Shown: positions 1-9,740, numbered from the stretch's first letter. The stretch: 64,000 nt of DNA from Candidatus Bodocaedibacter vickermanii (GCF_014896945.1 NZ_CP054719.1:83153-147152), one strand, 5' to 3'. Numbers and translations: made by a program. Notes: generated from the letters alone by a model not told the origin.

Positions 1-1184
1 CTATGGCAAATTTAGCGGGTAAAGCTGCAGGTGGCTTATTAGCTGTCTTCAATACATTTGGTGGTGGTGCTTTAAGTCGTATGACAATTTTCGCATTGTC
101 GATTGTTCCATACATTACGGCCAGCATCATCACGCAGTTGTTGACGAGCATCGTTCCTCAACTGGAAGCATTGAAAAAAGATGGTGAAACTGGTCGAAAG
201 AAAATCAACCAGTATACTCGTTATCTGACAGTGATTATTGCAATCTTCCAAGCATCTTCAATGGCGGTTTTTTTAGAGTCTGTTGGCGACTCCCCCGTTA
301 TGGAATCAGGTCTTTTGTTTAGAGTAACGTTTATTACGTCGCTGGTCGGGGGAACTGTATTTCTAATGTGGTTGGGTGAACAGATTACGTCTCGTGGAAT
401 CGGTCAAGGAAGCTCTTTGATTATCTTCGCTGGTATTATTTCTGGCTTACCTCAAGGTCTTGCACTATTGTTTGAAATGGGGCGCAACAGAACTATCAGT
501 CCACTGTTTGTTATTGCAGTTTTAGTTCTGGCAACGGCCATTGTATTGTTTGTTGTGTTCATGGAACGTTCATTCCGTAAAATCAATATTCAGTATCCAA
601 AGCGTCAAGTTGGTAACAAAATGTATGGTGGAAACTCTACACACTTACCGTTAAAGCTAAACAGCTCTGGCGTAATTCCTCCAATCTTTGCAGGGGCTTT
701 ATTAAGCTTTCCAGCAACGATAGCTGGATTTTCAGATGGATCTGGTTGGCTTGGTCGTTTTGCGGCTAACTTTCAACATGGAACATGGGGGTTCATAATC
801 CTTTATGTATCGTTGATTGTATTCTTTGCGTTCTTTTATACATCTGTTGTCTTTAACTCTGAAGAGACAGCTGAAAACTTGCGTAAGGGTGGGGCTTTGG
901 TTTTAGGGATTCGTCCTGGTAAAAACACTGCTGACTATTTGGATTATATTTTAACCCGATTAACAGTAGCAGGTGCGGCGTATATTTCACTCGTATGTGT
1001 GATGCCAGAAATCTTTACACGATATTCATCTATCCCATTAGCGTTAGGTGGAACTGGCGTATTGATCGTGGTAAGCGTTACAATCGAAACTGTGGGGCAA
1101 ATACATTCACATATGATTGCTCAGCAATACGAAGGCTTGATGAAAAAATCTTGGTCTAAAGGCAAAGGTCTACCCAAAGCATGA
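1..1184 (+). CDS. secY: Protein translocase subunit SecY (5' end outside window)
   Basis: Central channel subunit of the SecYEG translocon in the inner membrane, which passes unfolded proteins supplied by SecA or the ribosome. The visible 393 residues begin inside the protein: NTFGGGALSRMTIFALSIVP matches the early-middle part of bacterial SecY, and about 50 N-terminal residues are missing, so the ATG at position 3 is internal. Multiple hydrophobic segments follow, with the cytosolic loop GETGRKKINQYTRY typical of the family. The stop overlaps the adk start by 4 nt, indicating translational coupling in the ribosomal alpha/spc-type operon. Confidence 0.97.
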   Translation, partial: MANLAGKAAGGLLAVFNTFGGGALSRMTIFALSIVPYITASIITQLLTSIVPQLEALKKDGETGRKKINQYTRYLTVIIAIFQASSMAVFLESVGDSPVMESGLLFRVTFITSLVGGTVFLMWLGEQITSRGIGQGSSLIIFAGIISGLPQGLALLFEMGRNRTISPLFVIAVLVLATAIVLFVVFMERSFRKINIQYPKRQVGNKMYGGNSTHLPLKLNSSGVIPPIFAGALLSFPATIAGFSDGSGWLGRFAANFQHGTWGFIILYVSLIVFFAFFYTSVVFNSEETAENLRKGGALVLGIRPGKNTADYLDYILTRLTVAGAAYISLVCVMPEIFTRYSSIPLALGGTGVLIVVSVTIETVGQIHSHMIAQQYEGLMKKSWSKGKGLPKA

Positions 1185-1828
1185 AGCACTTAGTTATTTT
1201 TGGTGCTCCAGGATCTGGGAAGGGGACTCAGTCCAAGAAGCTTGAAGAGAAATACGGAATTCGTGTTGTTTCAACAGGCGACTTATTAAGAGCCGAAGTT
1301 GCTGCTGGATCTGAAATTGGAAAAACGTGTGCTGATATTATTGCACAAGGTAAATTTCCAGATAATGCGATTATTTTTAAATTGATCGAATTATTTTTAG
1401 ATAAAAATTCAGATGCAAAGGGAATTCTATACGATGGTTTTCCTCGAACTGTTGAACAAGCTGAATATCTGTTGACCTTATTAACTCAACGCAGAGAAAT
1501 GATCCAAACGGTGATTAACATTGGTGTTGATGAAGATGTGTTGATTAAACGAATTTCTGGACGTTTTGCGTGCGCAGAATGCGGAGAGATTTATAACAAA
1601 TATTTTAAAACTCCTTCAACTGAGGGGGTGTGTGATGTTTGTGGCGCGGAAAACTTTAAAGTCAGAAGTGATGATAATGAAGAAACCGTTAAGACAAGAA
1701 TGATGATGTATGAAGAGGCAACGGCTCCGGTCTTAGACTTTTTCAGAGATCGTGATCTTAATATTATATTAGTCGATGGAATGCAACCTGTGGATGTTGT
1801 GTTTCATCAAATAGAAAATATATTGTAA
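1181..1828 (+). CDS. adk: Adenylate kinase
   Basis: Interconverts ATP + AMP and 2 ADP in the cytoplasm. The 215 residues are normal for the long bacterial form. The P-loop GAPGSGKGT lies at residues 8-16, and DGFPRT is the AMP-binding core motif. The LID domain carries CAEC and CDVC pairs, a four-cysteine zinc site seen in many but not all bacterial adenylate kinases. It follows secY with an ATGA overlap, as in many alphaproteobacteria. The ribosomal gene rpsM follows after 87 bp. Confidence 0.97.
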   Translation: MKHLVIFGAPGSGKGTQSKKLEEKYGIRVVSTGDLLRAEVAAGSEIGKTCADIIAQGKFPDNAIIFKLIELFLDKNSDAKGILYDGFPRTVEQAEYLLTLLTQRREMIQTVINIGVDEDVLIKRISGRFACAECGEIYNKYFKTPSTEGVCDVCGAENFKVRSDDNEETVKTRMMMYEEATAPVLDFFRDRDLNIILVDGMQPVDVVFHQIENIL

Positions 1829-1841
1829 AAACGAATAAAGA

Positions 1842-1878
1842 TTGACTTTTACCCCCTTTTGCTTTAAAGGGATATAAA
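1842..1878 (+). promoter_or_regulatory. Possible leader element ahead of rpsM
   Basis: The adk-rpsM gap holds TTGACT at 1842-1847, a short inverted repeat (CCCTTT / AAAGGG around 1854-1871) and AT-rich sequence (TATAAA at 1873). It could be a secondary promoter or a leader hairpin for rpsM-rpsK-rpoA-rplQ. Spacing to a -10 is poor, so this is weak. Confidence 0.25.
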
Positions 1879-1915
1879 GAAGTTTACATTCGGAAAAAGA
1901 ATCAAGGAGAAACAA

Positions 1916-2284
1916 GTGGCGCGTATAGCAGGTGTAAATATACCGACTCAAAAGCGTGTTGAAATTGCCCTTCGTTACATTTACGGAATTGGGCCAATGC
2001 ATGCAAAAGATATTTGTACAAAAGTGGGTATCGCTGATACAAAGCGAGTATTCCAATTAACAGACGAAGAAGTATTAAAAATTCGTACAGTGATCGATAG
2101 CGATTATCAAGTAGAAGGTGATCTTCGTCGTGAAGTTTCAATGAACATTAAACGATTACAAGATTTAGGTTGCTATCGTGGCCTACGTCACCGTAAACGC
2201 TTACCAGTTCGTGGTCAACGTACTAGTACGAATGCCCGCACACGTAAGGGTAAAGCAGTTGCAATCGCTGGTAAGAAGAAATAG
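1916..2284 (+). CDS. rpsM: 30S ribosomal protein S13
   Basis: Small-subunit head protein at the intersubunit bridge. The 122-residue product starts [19 protein letters not shown] and ends with the basic tail [15 protein letters not shown], both diagnostic. The start is GTG, placed by AAGGAGA at 1904-1910 and by the conserved N-terminus. rpsK follows after a 13-nt gap. Confidence 0.97.
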   Translation: MARIAGVNIPTQKRVEIALRYIYGIGPMHAKDICTKVGIADTKRVFQLTDEEVLKIRTVIDSDYQVEGDLRREVSMNIKRLQDLGCYRGLRHRKRLPVRGQRTSTNARTRKGKAVAIAGKKK

Positions 2285-2297
2285 TGGTAGGTAGAAG

Positions 2298-2690
2298 ATG
2301 AGTCAAAAAATAGCAACGCGTATTCGTAAGCGCGAGAAGAAAAATGTCGTAACAGGTATGGCATTTATTAATTCAACTTTTAACAACACTGTAATTACAA
2401 TTACAGATCTTCATGGTAATACCATTGCATGGTCAACTGCTGGTGCAAAAGGGTTTAAAGGTTCTCGTAAGTCTACACCTTTCGCAGCTCAAATTGCTGC
2501 TGAAGATGCAGCTAAAAAAGCGATGGAACATGGTTTAAAAACTATATCTGTAAAGGTAAAGGGGCCAGGATCTGGTCGTGAATCTGCTCTGCGTGCATTT
2601 CATGCCGTAGGATTGGTTGTGACAGCAATTAAAGATGTAACACCGATTGCTCATAACGGGTGCCGTCCTCCAAAACGTCGTCGCGTTTAA
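2298..2690 (+). CDS. rpsK: 30S ribosomal protein S11
   Basis: Platform protein of the 30S subunit next to the mRNA exit and the anti-Shine-Dalgarno helix. The 130 residues include [10 protein letters not shown] and the C-terminal signature THNGCRP-like [14 protein letters not shown]. It sits between rpsM and rpoA in the expected order. Confidence 0.97.
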   Translation: MSQKIATRIRKREKKNVVTGMAFINSTFNNTVITITDLHGNTIAWSTAGAKGFKGSRKSTPFAAQIAAEDAAKKAMEHGLKTISVKVKGPGSGRESALRAFHAVGLVVTAIKDVTPIAHNGCRPPKRRRV

Positions 2691-2727
2691 TATTAGTTAC
2701 GTGTGTATGTAAGAAGGGGTTTCTTTC

Positions 2728-3741
2728 GTGATTCAAAGTAATTGGCAGTCTTTAATTAAGGCTCAAAAAATAGACATTAAGGTTGGATCAAATCCAAACT
2801 CAGCAAAGGTTAATGTAAGCCCGCTGGAAAGAGGTTTTGGTGTAACTTTAGGTAATGCATTGCGCCGTGTGCTGATGTCATCTTTACAAGGTGCAGCTGT
2901 GGTACGCATTAAAGTTGACGGTGTGTTACACGAGTTTAGTACAATACCTGGCGTTCGTGAAGACGTTACTGATGTTATTTTGAACATTAAGCAATTGGCG
3001 CTTAAGTCTCATTCAGCGGACACTCAAAAAGTTCGTCTTGATGTAGCAGGGCCTTGTGTTGTAACTGCAGGTATGATTACTGAAACAGCAGCTGTTGAAG
3101 TGATTAATAAAGATTTGGTTTTGTTTACACTGGATGCGAATGCAAAAGTGTCAATGGAATTAAGCGTTGAAGTTGGCAAGGGGTATGTTCCTGCTGAACG
3201 TAACCGTGGTGTAGAAGACGAAATTGGAATTATTCCAATTGACGCAATTTTCTCTCCAGTAAAACGCGTTGCGTACACAGTTGAAGATACTCGTGTTGGG
3301 CAAGATACAGATTACAATACATTGGTTTTGGATATTGAGACAAATGGCTCAATTACTCCAGAAGATTCAATTGCATTGGCAGCACGTATTTTGCAAGACC
3401 AGTTACAGCAATTCATTAATTTTGAAGAGCCCAAGCCTCATAGTGCGGCAGAGGCTGAACCAGAGTTTCCATTTAACCGTAATTTGTTACGTAAAGTGGA
3501 AGAATTGGAACTTTCTGTGCGTTCAATGAACTGTCTTCGCAATGAAAATATTATTTACATTGGTGACTTAGTGGCTAAGTCTGAAGGTGAACTATTACGT
3601 ACACCTAACTTTGGTCGTAAGTCATTGAATGAAATTAAAGAAGTGTTGGTACACCTTGGCCTTGATTTAGGTATGAGGGTTGACGGGTGGCCACCAGAAA
3701 ACATCGAAGAATTAGCAAAAAAAATAGAAGAACCTTATTAA
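2728..3741 (+). CDS. rpoA: RNA polymerase alpha subunit
   Basis: Scaffold for polymerase assembly and target of activators. The 337 residues have the usual two domains: an N-terminal dimerisation domain ([18 protein letters not shown] near residues 31-48) and an alpha-CTD after an acidic linker (about residue 235 on, [20 protein letters not shown]). The start is GTG with AAGAAGGGG upstream at 2711-2719. Length and domain order are normal, and rplQ follows. Confidence 0.97.
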   Translation: MIQSNWQSLIKAQKIDIKVGSNPNSAKVNVSPLERGFGVTLGNALRRVLMSSLQGAAVVRIKVDGVLHEFSTIPGVREDVTDVILNIKQLALKSHSADTQKVRLDVAGPCVVTAGMITETAAVEVINKDLVLFTLDANAKVSMELSVEVGKGYVPAERNRGVEDEIGIIPIDAIFSPVKRVAYTVEDTRVGQDTDYNTLVLDIETNGSITPEDSIALAARILQDQLQQFINFEEPKPHSAAEAEPEFPFNRNLLRKVEELELSVRSMNCLRNENIIYIGDLVAKSEGELLRTPNFGRKSLNEIKEVLVHLGLDLGMRVDGWPPENIEELAKKIEEPY

Positions 3742-3755
3742 GGTAGGAGTTAAAT

Positions 3756-4181
3756 ATGAGACACGCACTGAAAGGTCGTAAATTTAATCGCAACACTGGG
3801 CAACGTACCGCGTTATTGAAATCATTGGTAACTGCCTTAGTAAAGCATGAACAAATTAAAACAACACTTCCAAAAGCAAAGGACTTACGTCCAATTGTTG
3901 AAAAGTTGGTTACTGTTGCAAAAGAAAACACATTAGCAAACCGTCGCTATTTATTGGCATTCCTAAATGGAAACCACCAATCTGTAGAACGCTTGTTAAA
4001 CCACTTAGGTCCTCGTTTTAAAGAGCGTCCAGGCGGATATACTCGTATCTTGAAAGCGGGTTTCCGTCATGGCGACATGGCTCCAATGGCTGTTATTGAG
4101 TTCATTGATCGAGATCTTACAGCTAAGGGAACTGATTCGGGTCCTGTAGAATATGTAGAAACGGAACAAAGCGCTGAATAA
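3756..4181 (+). CDS. rplQ: 50S ribosomal protein L17
   Basis: Large-subunit protein at the tunnel exit and last gene of the alpha operon. It starts MRHALKGRKFNRNTGQRTAL, the family signature. At 141 residues it is slightly longer than the E. coli protein, with a C-terminal tail (VEYVETEQSAE) of the kind common in alphaproteobacteria. AGGTAGGAG lies just upstream, and a strong terminator follows. Confidence 0.97.
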   Translation: MRHALKGRKFNRNTGQRTALLKSLVTALVKHEQIKTTLPKAKDLRPIVEKLVTVAKENTLANRRYLLAFLNGNHQSVERLLNHLGPRFKERPGGYTRILKAGFRHGDMAPMAVIEFIDRDLTAKGTDSGPVEYVETEQSAE

Positions 4182-4215
4182 ATAAGTAATTTGTTAACCG
4201 TCTTTACTTTAGAAT

Positions 4216-4238
4216 AGGGCCCAAGAGGCCCTTTTTTT
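4216..4238 (+). terminator. Rho-independent terminator of the alpha operon
   Basis: Stem GGGCC (4217-4221) pairs with GGCCC (4227-4231) with an outer A-T pair and a 5-nt loop, followed by seven T. It closes the secY-to-rplQ operon. Confidence 0.9.
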
Positions 4239-4260
4239 ATTTATTATGTGGAGAGTTGAA

Positions 4261-5742
4261 ATGGTGTTGAAAATATTACAGAGCATGTGTCTTGCGGCAG
4301 TTTGTGTTATGAGTTTATCCTATGGAATGGGGAATCGTTCTATCCCATCAGTTGATAAATCTGCTGTTCCAAATGAAACTAAAAATACTCCATCTCCAGA
4401 TCAATCTCCGCAGGTATCAGTATCTCCGACGTTTAATAAGCCATCTAAATTATTTCAGGGCGGCGTTTTTTCATTTTCACCTGTGGTAAAGAAAGTAGCT
4501 CCCTCCGTCGTTAACATTTATTCCGAACGTGTACAGGTAGTTCAAAATTCTCCCTTTGCTATGGATCCGATGATGCAGCTATTTATGGGTAAGGGCTTTA
4601 ACTTTGATTCACTGTTCGCAATGCCCCGTGAAATTATACAACGTTCATTAGGGTCAGGCGTGATCATTGGAAAAGAAGGTACTGTTTTGACCAACGTACA
4701 CGTGATTCAGGATGCAACAAAGATCAAAGTTATCTTACAGGATGGCAGAGCCTATGATGCAAAAGTTGCTGTTAAAGATGATAAAATTGATTTAGCCGTT
4801 CTTCAAATCCAAGATCCAAAAGTTGAACTAGTCCCCATAGAGATTGGTGATCCAGAGGTTATGGAAGTCGGGGACATGGTGGTTGCTATTGGTAACCCTT
4901 TTGGTGTGGGTACAACGGTTACAACCGGTATCGTCTCTGCAGTTAGCCGATTTGGCGGATTTATCCAAACCGATGCATCGATTAACGTGGGTAACTCTGG
5001 CGGAGCCCTTGTGAATATGGAAGGGCAGCTGATCGGCATTAATAACTTTATCATTTCAAAGTCAGGAGCGTCTGCGGGTATTGGATTTGCAATACCCATC
5101 AACATGGCAAAGCCAGCGGTTGCTCAGTTGAACAATGGAGGCGGTGACGTTCAGCGTGGTTGGTCTGGTTTATTAGTGCAAACCGTAACCCCTCAAATTG
5201 CTCAAACCTTCAACATGGATATTCCTTTGGGCGTGGTTGTGAATGCAGCACACTCACTAAGATCCGCAAAAGATGTTCAAGTCGGTGATTTGATTTTAGA
5301 ACTTAATGGCAAACCGTTGCTGGATAAAGAAACGTTTTATTATCGGTTAGCCGGTCTTCCCGTGGGAGAGACTGTAAGTCTAAAATTAAGGCGTAAAGAT
5401 AAAGAATTAACGACACAGTTTCCACTAATTAAGCCTGTTGAAGTTCCATCTAAACAACGTACGACCCTTAAAGGAAATCATGTGTTTGATGGCGTTGTGG
5501 TTTCTAATTTGTCCCCAGCCTTAGAAGCAGAATTAAACTTAGAAGGCATGCGGGAAGGTGTTATTGTTTTAGGTGCCGTCGTCCAAAACGCAGCACTCAG
5601 ATTGTTTCAGCAATACGATATAATTCATATGATTAATGCGTATACGATTATGAATGTGAATGATTTATTAAGGGTGCTTTCATCTGAAAAAATAACATCG
5701 ATTAAGTTAATCAGAAATGGAAAAACTGTTGAAATTAAGTAA
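4261..5742 (+). CDS. Periplasmic Deg/HtrA serine protease
   Basis: Trypsin-fold protease and chaperone of the envelope (MEROPS S1C). The chosen ATG has GGAGAG five bases upstream; an in-frame ATG at 4246 is less likely. A hydrophobic N-terminus serves as signal peptide, followed by a Pro/Ser-rich linker. The catalytic triad is visible: His147 (TNVHVI), Asp177 (KIDLAVL) and Ser246 (GNSGGAL). Two PDZ-like regions follow (around DLILELNGKP and after residue 390). At 493 residues it has normal DegP/DegQ length. It is one of two Deg proteins in the window; the other is beside hflC. DegP and DegQ cannot be told apart here. Confidence 0.93.
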   Translation: MVLKILQSMCLAAVCVMSLSYGMGNRSIPSVDKSAVPNETKNTPSPDQSPQVSVSPTFNKPSKLFQGGVFSFSPVVKKVAPSVVNIYSERVQVVQNSPFAMDPMMQLFMGKGFNFDSLFAMPREIIQRSLGSGVIIGKEGTVLTNVHVIQDATKIKVILQDGRAYDAKVAVKDDKIDLAVLQIQDPKVELVPIEIGDPEVMEVGDMVVAIGNPFGVGTTVTTGIVSAVSRFGGFIQTDASINVGNSGGALVNMEGQLIGINNFIISKSGASAGIGFAIPINMAKPAVAQLNNGGGDVQRGWSGLLVQTVTPQIAQTFNMDIPLGVVVNAAHSLRSAKDVQVGDLILELNGKPLLDKETFYYRLAGLPVGETVSLKLRRKDKELTTQFPLIKPVEVPSKQRTTLKGNHVFDGVVVSNLSPALEAELNLEGMREGVIVLGAVVQNAALRLFQQYDIIHMINAYTIMNVNDLLRVLSSEKITSIKLIRNGKTVEIK

Positions 5743-6721
5743 AACATTACCTGTACTAGCTATAGTGTTTTTGTATGGTTGTGAGGCAAATAACTTTGAT
5801 TCATCCATTGCTAACACGCCGTCTCGTGCTGATCTATTGATTAAGGGTATTGCAGAGGGCAAAATTAGTGTTGTTGCGCCAGCAACTTGGATTGAAGAAA
5901 ATGAGTCAAGGGTGATTCAAAAAAAGTATCCAAATCTTTGGAATAAAGTTCACTTTCAGCATGGTGTAAAATATGCATACATGTCCAATACGGATGAACA
6001 GCGGTTTAATTTTCTGAAACAAGCGTTTGATAATGAATCTTCTTCTGTCGTTTGGGCGTTGAGAGGCGGATACGGAGCTGCGCGACTTATTCCTTATCTA
6101 TTAAAAATACCAAAACCAACAGCTCATAAATGGCTAATTGGATACAGTGATATTACAGCATTACATTTATTTGTGAGTCAAAAATGGGGCTGGAAATCAA
6201 TCCATGGAGCAGTTGCAAAAGACATTACTTATTCTAAAAAAGACCCCAAAAACTTTAAGTATCTAGACGAAATCGTATCTGGAGCGTCTAAGAGTATTAC
6301 ATATCAAGGATTCAAACTGTTAAGCGGCAAGGTTATGCAACCCATAGCTGGAAAGCTAACGGGAGGAAATACGGCTTTAATCAGTACAAGTGTCGGTACA
6401 CCTTGGCAACTTAATGCAAAAGGCAAAATTGTTATTATTGAAGAGTCTGGTCATGGAGATAGAATAGACCGTGTATTACAGCATCTGAAACACTCTAAGA
6501 TTTTAGAGGGAGCCGTTGCTGTTGTCATAGGAGACATCATAGTGGGGGATGTAGATGTAAATCCCATCATCAATGATTTTGTAAAAGACTTGCCTGTTCC
6601 AGTGTTTAAAACTGATAGTTTTGGACATGGAGACAAAAACTATCCATGGATTTATAACGCTGATGCAGTTATTGAACCTGATGCAATGGGTAATTATCAA
6701 TTAACGTTTCAAACTCAATAA
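5717..6721 (+). CDS. LD-carboxypeptidase-like lipoprotein (S66 family)
   Basis: S66 enzymes cleave the L-Lys/Dap-D-Ala bond of tetrapeptides in peptidoglycan recycling. Visible motifs are RGGYGAARL and GYSDIT, in which Ser144 is the expected nucleophile; EESGHGDR and SFGHGDKNYPW supply the likely Glu and His. Unlike cytoplasmic E. coli LdcA, it begins with a lipoprotein signal ending LYGC (residues 19-22), so it is predicted to be membrane-anchored and to face the periplasm. The start overlaps the preceding protease gene by 26 nt, suggesting coupling. Confidence 0.88.
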   Translation: MEKLLKLSKTLPVLAIVFLYGCEANNFDSSIANTPSRADLLIKGIAEGKISVVAPATWIEENESRVIQKKYPNLWNKVHFQHGVKYAYMSNTDEQRFNFLKQAFDNESSSVVWALRGGYGAARLIPYLLKIPKPTAHKWLIGYSDITALHLFVSQKWGWKSIHGAVAKDITYSKKDPKNFKYLDEIVSGASKSITYQGFKLLSGKVMQPIAGKLTGGNTALISTSVGTPWQLNAKGKIVIIEESGHGDRIDRVLQHLKHSKILEGAVAVVIGDIIVGDVDVNPIINDFVKDLPVPVFKTDSFGHGDKNYPWIYNADAVIEPDAMGNYQLTFQTQ

Positions 6722-6730
6722 GAGGTGTGG

Positions 6731-8515
6731 ATGCAATCGTCTAATTCATTTAAGCGGATAGTTCCTTATTTTTGGAGCAAACATAATCTATCCGCAAAAT
6801 TAATCGTGGTTTTTTCTGCGGTATTATTAATTCTTGCTAAAGTATTAGCCTCGTATGTGCCCATATACTTTCAACAAACAATTGATATGTTGAATGGAAC
6901 GTTGCAAGCCACTGTTTCCGTGAGTGCATTGATAATAATGTATGGCGTCATACGATTGCTGTCCACATCGCTGAATGATGTTCGAGAAATCCTATTTTCC
7001 AGAGTGTTGTATCGAGCCATTCGTATGCTTGCATTAGAGGTCTTTAATCACCTGCATTCATTAAGTTTACGGTTTCACCTGGATCGTCAAACAGGTGCGG
7101 TTACACGGTACATCGAACAAGGCGTTCAATCCATGGAGCGATTAATTCAATTTTCAACCTTTGGTTTTTTTCCAACGGTGATTGAAATCGTTTTGGTCTG
7201 GGGATTTTTGTTATACTTATTTCCGGTACACTTTTTTCTGATTATTTTTATTACGATAAGCTTATATGTTGTGTGCACCTATTGGATTACGAACTATCGT
7301 ACACGTGTTCTTAGAGAGCGCAATGAATTTGAAGCCAACTCCAATCAAAAAGCATTAGATAGTTTATTAAATTACGAAACCGTTAAATATTTTGGCAACG
7401 AAGACAATGAATCAAGGCTATATGATGAGACATTAAGCCGATATGAACGGATCTCTGTGAGATTGCGAGAGTCCTTATCACTGTTAAACGTTGCTCAAGG
7501 TATTATTGCAGGCATCGGTTTAATCATATGCATGTATTATGCATCGATAAGTGTTCTTGATAAAACATTATCATTAGGTCAGTATGTGATGATTCATGCA
7601 TACTTAATTCAACTGTATATTCCCTTAGGAAATCTTGGGTTTATGTATCGTGAAATGAGAGAAGCCTTTTTGAAATTAAATACCATGATGGACGTATTAA
7701 AGGCAGAACCCGATATTAAAGATGCGGCTGAACCCCTTGCAATACCTCATGGTAAAATGCATATATCCTTTGAAAATGTTGATTTTAGCTATGCCTCAGA
7801 ACGTCAGATTCTAAATGATATTTCATTAGATATTCATGAAGGTCAAACCATCGCTTTAGTGGGAGAGAGTGGCTCTGGAAAATCAACGATTACCCGATTG
7901 CTATTTCGATTTTATGATATATCAAAGGGGATCATCACCATAAATGGAGTTGATATTCGATCAGTGTCTCAAGTAGAATTAAGAAGTTTAATCGCCGTGG
8001 TTCCTCAAGATACCGTCTTATTTAATGATACCCTTGAATACAATATTCGATATGGAAAAATGAATTCAACGCCTGCCGAAGTCAATGCAGCAATTGAAGG
8101 GGCTCATCTGAACCACTTTATTAAACAGTTACCTCAAGGTTTAAAAACAACCGTCGGTGAACGTGGTCTTAAATTATCCGGGGGCGAAAAACAACGTGTT
8201 GCGATTGCCAGAGCCTTATTAAAGAATCCAAAGATCTTTATTTTTGATGAAGCAACCAGTTCATTAGATACCAATACAGAACAAGAAATTCAACACAACC
8301 TTATGGAAATTTCAAAAGGTAAAACAACATTGATTGTTGCACATAGGTTATCAACCATTGTAAATGCGAATCAAATATTAGTACTAGATCAGGGTCATAT
8401 CATTGAACGTGGAACACATGAAGAGCTTTTAAAACGTAATGGCAAATACGCAAGCATGTGGCAGCAACAAACCCACCAACCTGCGGTTGGATCCAGTAAG
8501 CTAGATCCGATGTGA
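6731..8515 (+). CDS. ABC exporter, fused permease-ATPase (Atm1/MsbA-like)
   Basis: A half-transporter with about six N-terminal membrane segments and a C-terminal ATPase. It shows Walker A GESGSGKST, Q-loop VVPQDTVLF, signature LSGGEKQRVAIARALL, Walker B IFIFDEATSSLD and switch His VAHRLSTI. The loop LLNYETVKYFGNEDNE closely resembles Atm1-type exporters, which move glutathione-linked sulfur compounds or metals; substrate is inferred. AGAGG at 6721-6725 supports ATG 6731 over GTG 6725. The last dozen codons and the stop lie in a repeat (hairpin 8476-8490), giving a C-terminus HQPAVGSSKLDPM that is probably not ancestral. Confidence 0.92.
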   Translation: MQSSNSFKRIVPYFWSKHNLSAKLIVVFSAVLLILAKVLASYVPIYFQQTIDMLNGTLQATVSVSALIIMYGVIRLLSTSLNDVREILFSRVLYRAIRMLALEVFNHLHSLSLRFHLDRQTGAVTRYIEQGVQSMERLIQFSTFGFFPTVIEIVLVWGFLLYLFPVHFFLIIFITISLYVVCTYWITNYRTRVLRERNEFEANSNQKALDSLLNYETVKYFGNEDNESRLYDETLSRYERISVRLRESLSLLNVAQGIIAGIGLIICMYYASISVLDKTLSLGQYVMIHAYLIQLYIPLGNLGFMYREMREAFLKLNTMMDVLKAEPDIKDAAEPLAIPHGKMHISFENVDFSYASERQILNDISLDIHEGQTIALVGESGSGKSTITRLLFRFYDISKGIITINGVDIRSVSQVELRSLIAVVPQDTVLFNDTLEYNIRYGKMNSTPAEVNAAIEGAHLNHFIKQLPQGLKTTVGERGLKLSGGEKQRVAIARALLKNPKIFIFDEATSSLDTNTEQEIQHNLMEISKGKTTLIVAHRLSTIVNANQILVLDQGHIIERGTHEELLKRNGKYASMWQQQTHQPAVGSSKLDPM

Positions 8516-8530
8516 TCTGACACGGATTGC
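8476..8530. repeat. Palindromic repeat (H1+H2) overlapping the exporter gene end
   Basis: H1 is CCAACC-TGC-GGTTGG (8476-8490). It is followed by ATCCAGTAAG and an H2-like segment (TAGATCCGATGTGATCTGA). The TGA of the exporter is inside H2. Confidence 0.85.
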
Positions 8531-8877
8531 ACAAAACAACCCAATACCTTGGAGATCTCAATTTTCACAAACCGTATTATCCATTGAGTCCAGGGATCAT
8601 CCCTGGCGTCACGCTGGATCCCTACGATTTTTCCATACTATGTACGGCGCAGGTTCGCTCCTGTCAACGTGCCATTGCCTCTATGAGAAGAAAGTCTGGA
8701 GCAAAGGGCGCCGCGTAATTGTTTTATGTGAGTTTAACTATAAATACGATTGAAAAAAAATTACAATCCACCTCAGCGCACACCCGAGACACCCAACGGA
8801 TGCAACCGCAGGTTGCGAATTAATAAAGGTTAAGATTCAGTTAACGCGATTTTTTTACCACCCCCCGCCCCAGTCAC
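8516..8877. repeat. Repeat island 1, first part: palindromes, no gene
   Basis: Holds CCAGGGATCATCCCTGG (8590-8606), a partial GCGTCACGC hairpin just after it, and GCAACC-GCA-GGTTGC (8802-8816). The only open frame (8527-8718) is made of repeat sequence and is not credible. A C-rich stretch (8858-8872) precedes the MITE-like element. Confidence 0.7.
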
Positions 8878-9112
8878 CACAACTGTTGAAAGTGATCAGA
8901 AGAGGTGTTTAACGATATTAAAATCACCCACTTAAACACCAAGCTATGAATGTTATAAAAAACTTCATATTGTGTAAAATAGTCGCATATCTATTACTTA
9001 ATTCATACATATCTGTATGATTGACACAATTAATCGGTTTATCAATGATTTTCCCTGTTCTATTGATTTGTTGTCAAAAATATTCTTTTTCTAATCACTT
9101 TCAACAGTTGTG
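8878..9112. mobile_element. MITE-like element, copy 1 (235 bp)
   Basis: Non-coding element with 24-bp terminal inverted repeats: left CACAACTGTTGAAAGTGATC then AGAA, right TTCTAATCACTTTCAACAGT then TGTG, one mismatch when paired. Internally GGTGTTTAA and TTAAACACC form a hairpin, and CATACA/TGTATG another. Read base by base, it is identical to 44725-44959. No transposase and no clear target duplication are seen at this copy; it would need a transposase in trans. Confidence 0.85.
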
Positions 9113-9181
9113 GGGCGCGAGGCAGCAGTTAGAAAACTTCAAACTTTTTCGAATTTTTTCAGAAATCTGTCAGGCATGCTG

Positions 9182-9650
9182 GCAACGTGCCGTTGCATCC
9201 ATTAGGTCAGATCCGATGTGATCTGACACGGATTGTAAAAAACAACTTGGCGTCTGCTTAAGATATCAATGTTTTAAAACGGTTAAAAACCCAGTGGGTG
9301 CAGCGTCACGCTGCCAACGTGCCGTTGCATCCATTAGGTCAGATCCGATGTGATCTGACACGGATTGTAAAAAACAACTTGGCGTCTGCTTAAGATATCA
9401 ATGTTTTAAAACGGTTAAAAACCCAGTGGGTGCAGCGTCACGCTGCCAACCTGCGGCTGGATCCAATAAGCTAGATCCGATGTGATCTGACACGGATTGT
9501 AAAAAACAACTTGGCGTCTGCTTAAGTTATCAATGTTTTAAAACGGTTAAAAACCCAATGGGTGGCAGCGTCACGCTGCCAACGTGCCGTTGCATCCGTT
9601 AGGTTAGATCCGATGTTGTCTGACACTGATTACAAAAAACAATCCCATCT
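9182..9650. repeat. Tandem array of a 132-bp unit (about 3.5 copies)
   Basis: Units begin at about 9183, 9315, 9447 and 9580 (periods 132, 132, 133). Each has an H1 hairpin (GCAACG-TGC-CGTTGC, but CCAACC-TGC-GGCTGG in unit 3), an H2 hairpin (GTCAGATC-cgatgt-GATCTGAC), ACGGATTGTAAAAAACAA, an AT-rich stretch, then GCAGCG-TCA-CGCTGC. The last unit is partial. A single related unit lies at about 45641-45765. Confidence 0.9.
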
Positions 9651-9662
9651 CGCAGATTTCTC

Positions 9663-9690
9663 TTGACAATCAAAACTTCTTATGTATACT
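9663..9690 (+). promoter_or_regulatory. Sigma-70 promoter inside element copy A
   Basis: -35 TTGACA (9663-9668), 16-nt spacer, -10 TATACT (9685-9690). Copies B and C keep the hexamers (TTGACA and TTGACT; TATACT in both) and the 16-nt spacing, but their spacer sequences differ, which indicates selection on the promoter. It fires rightward into the hairpin at 9709-9740. Confidence 0.75.
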
Positions 9691-9708
9691 AATAACTAGA
9701 ATTGCGAA

Positions 9709-9740
9709 AAGGCTACCCAAAAACCTGGGTAGCCTTTTTT
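9709..9740 (+). terminator. Hairpin with T-tract just downstream of the element promoter
   Basis: Stem AAGGCTACCCA (9709-9719) pairs perfectly with TGGGTAGCCTT (9726-9736) and continues into six T (9735-9740). Only about 20 nt separate the -10 from the stem, so a transcript of about 40 nt or an attenuated longer one is expected. The same hairpin is in copies B and C. Confidence 0.7.

Noticed and set aside
8527..8718. Open frame of 63 codons after the exporter
   Set aside because: Built almost entirely of palindromic repeat sequence, with no ribosome-binding site and no family features.
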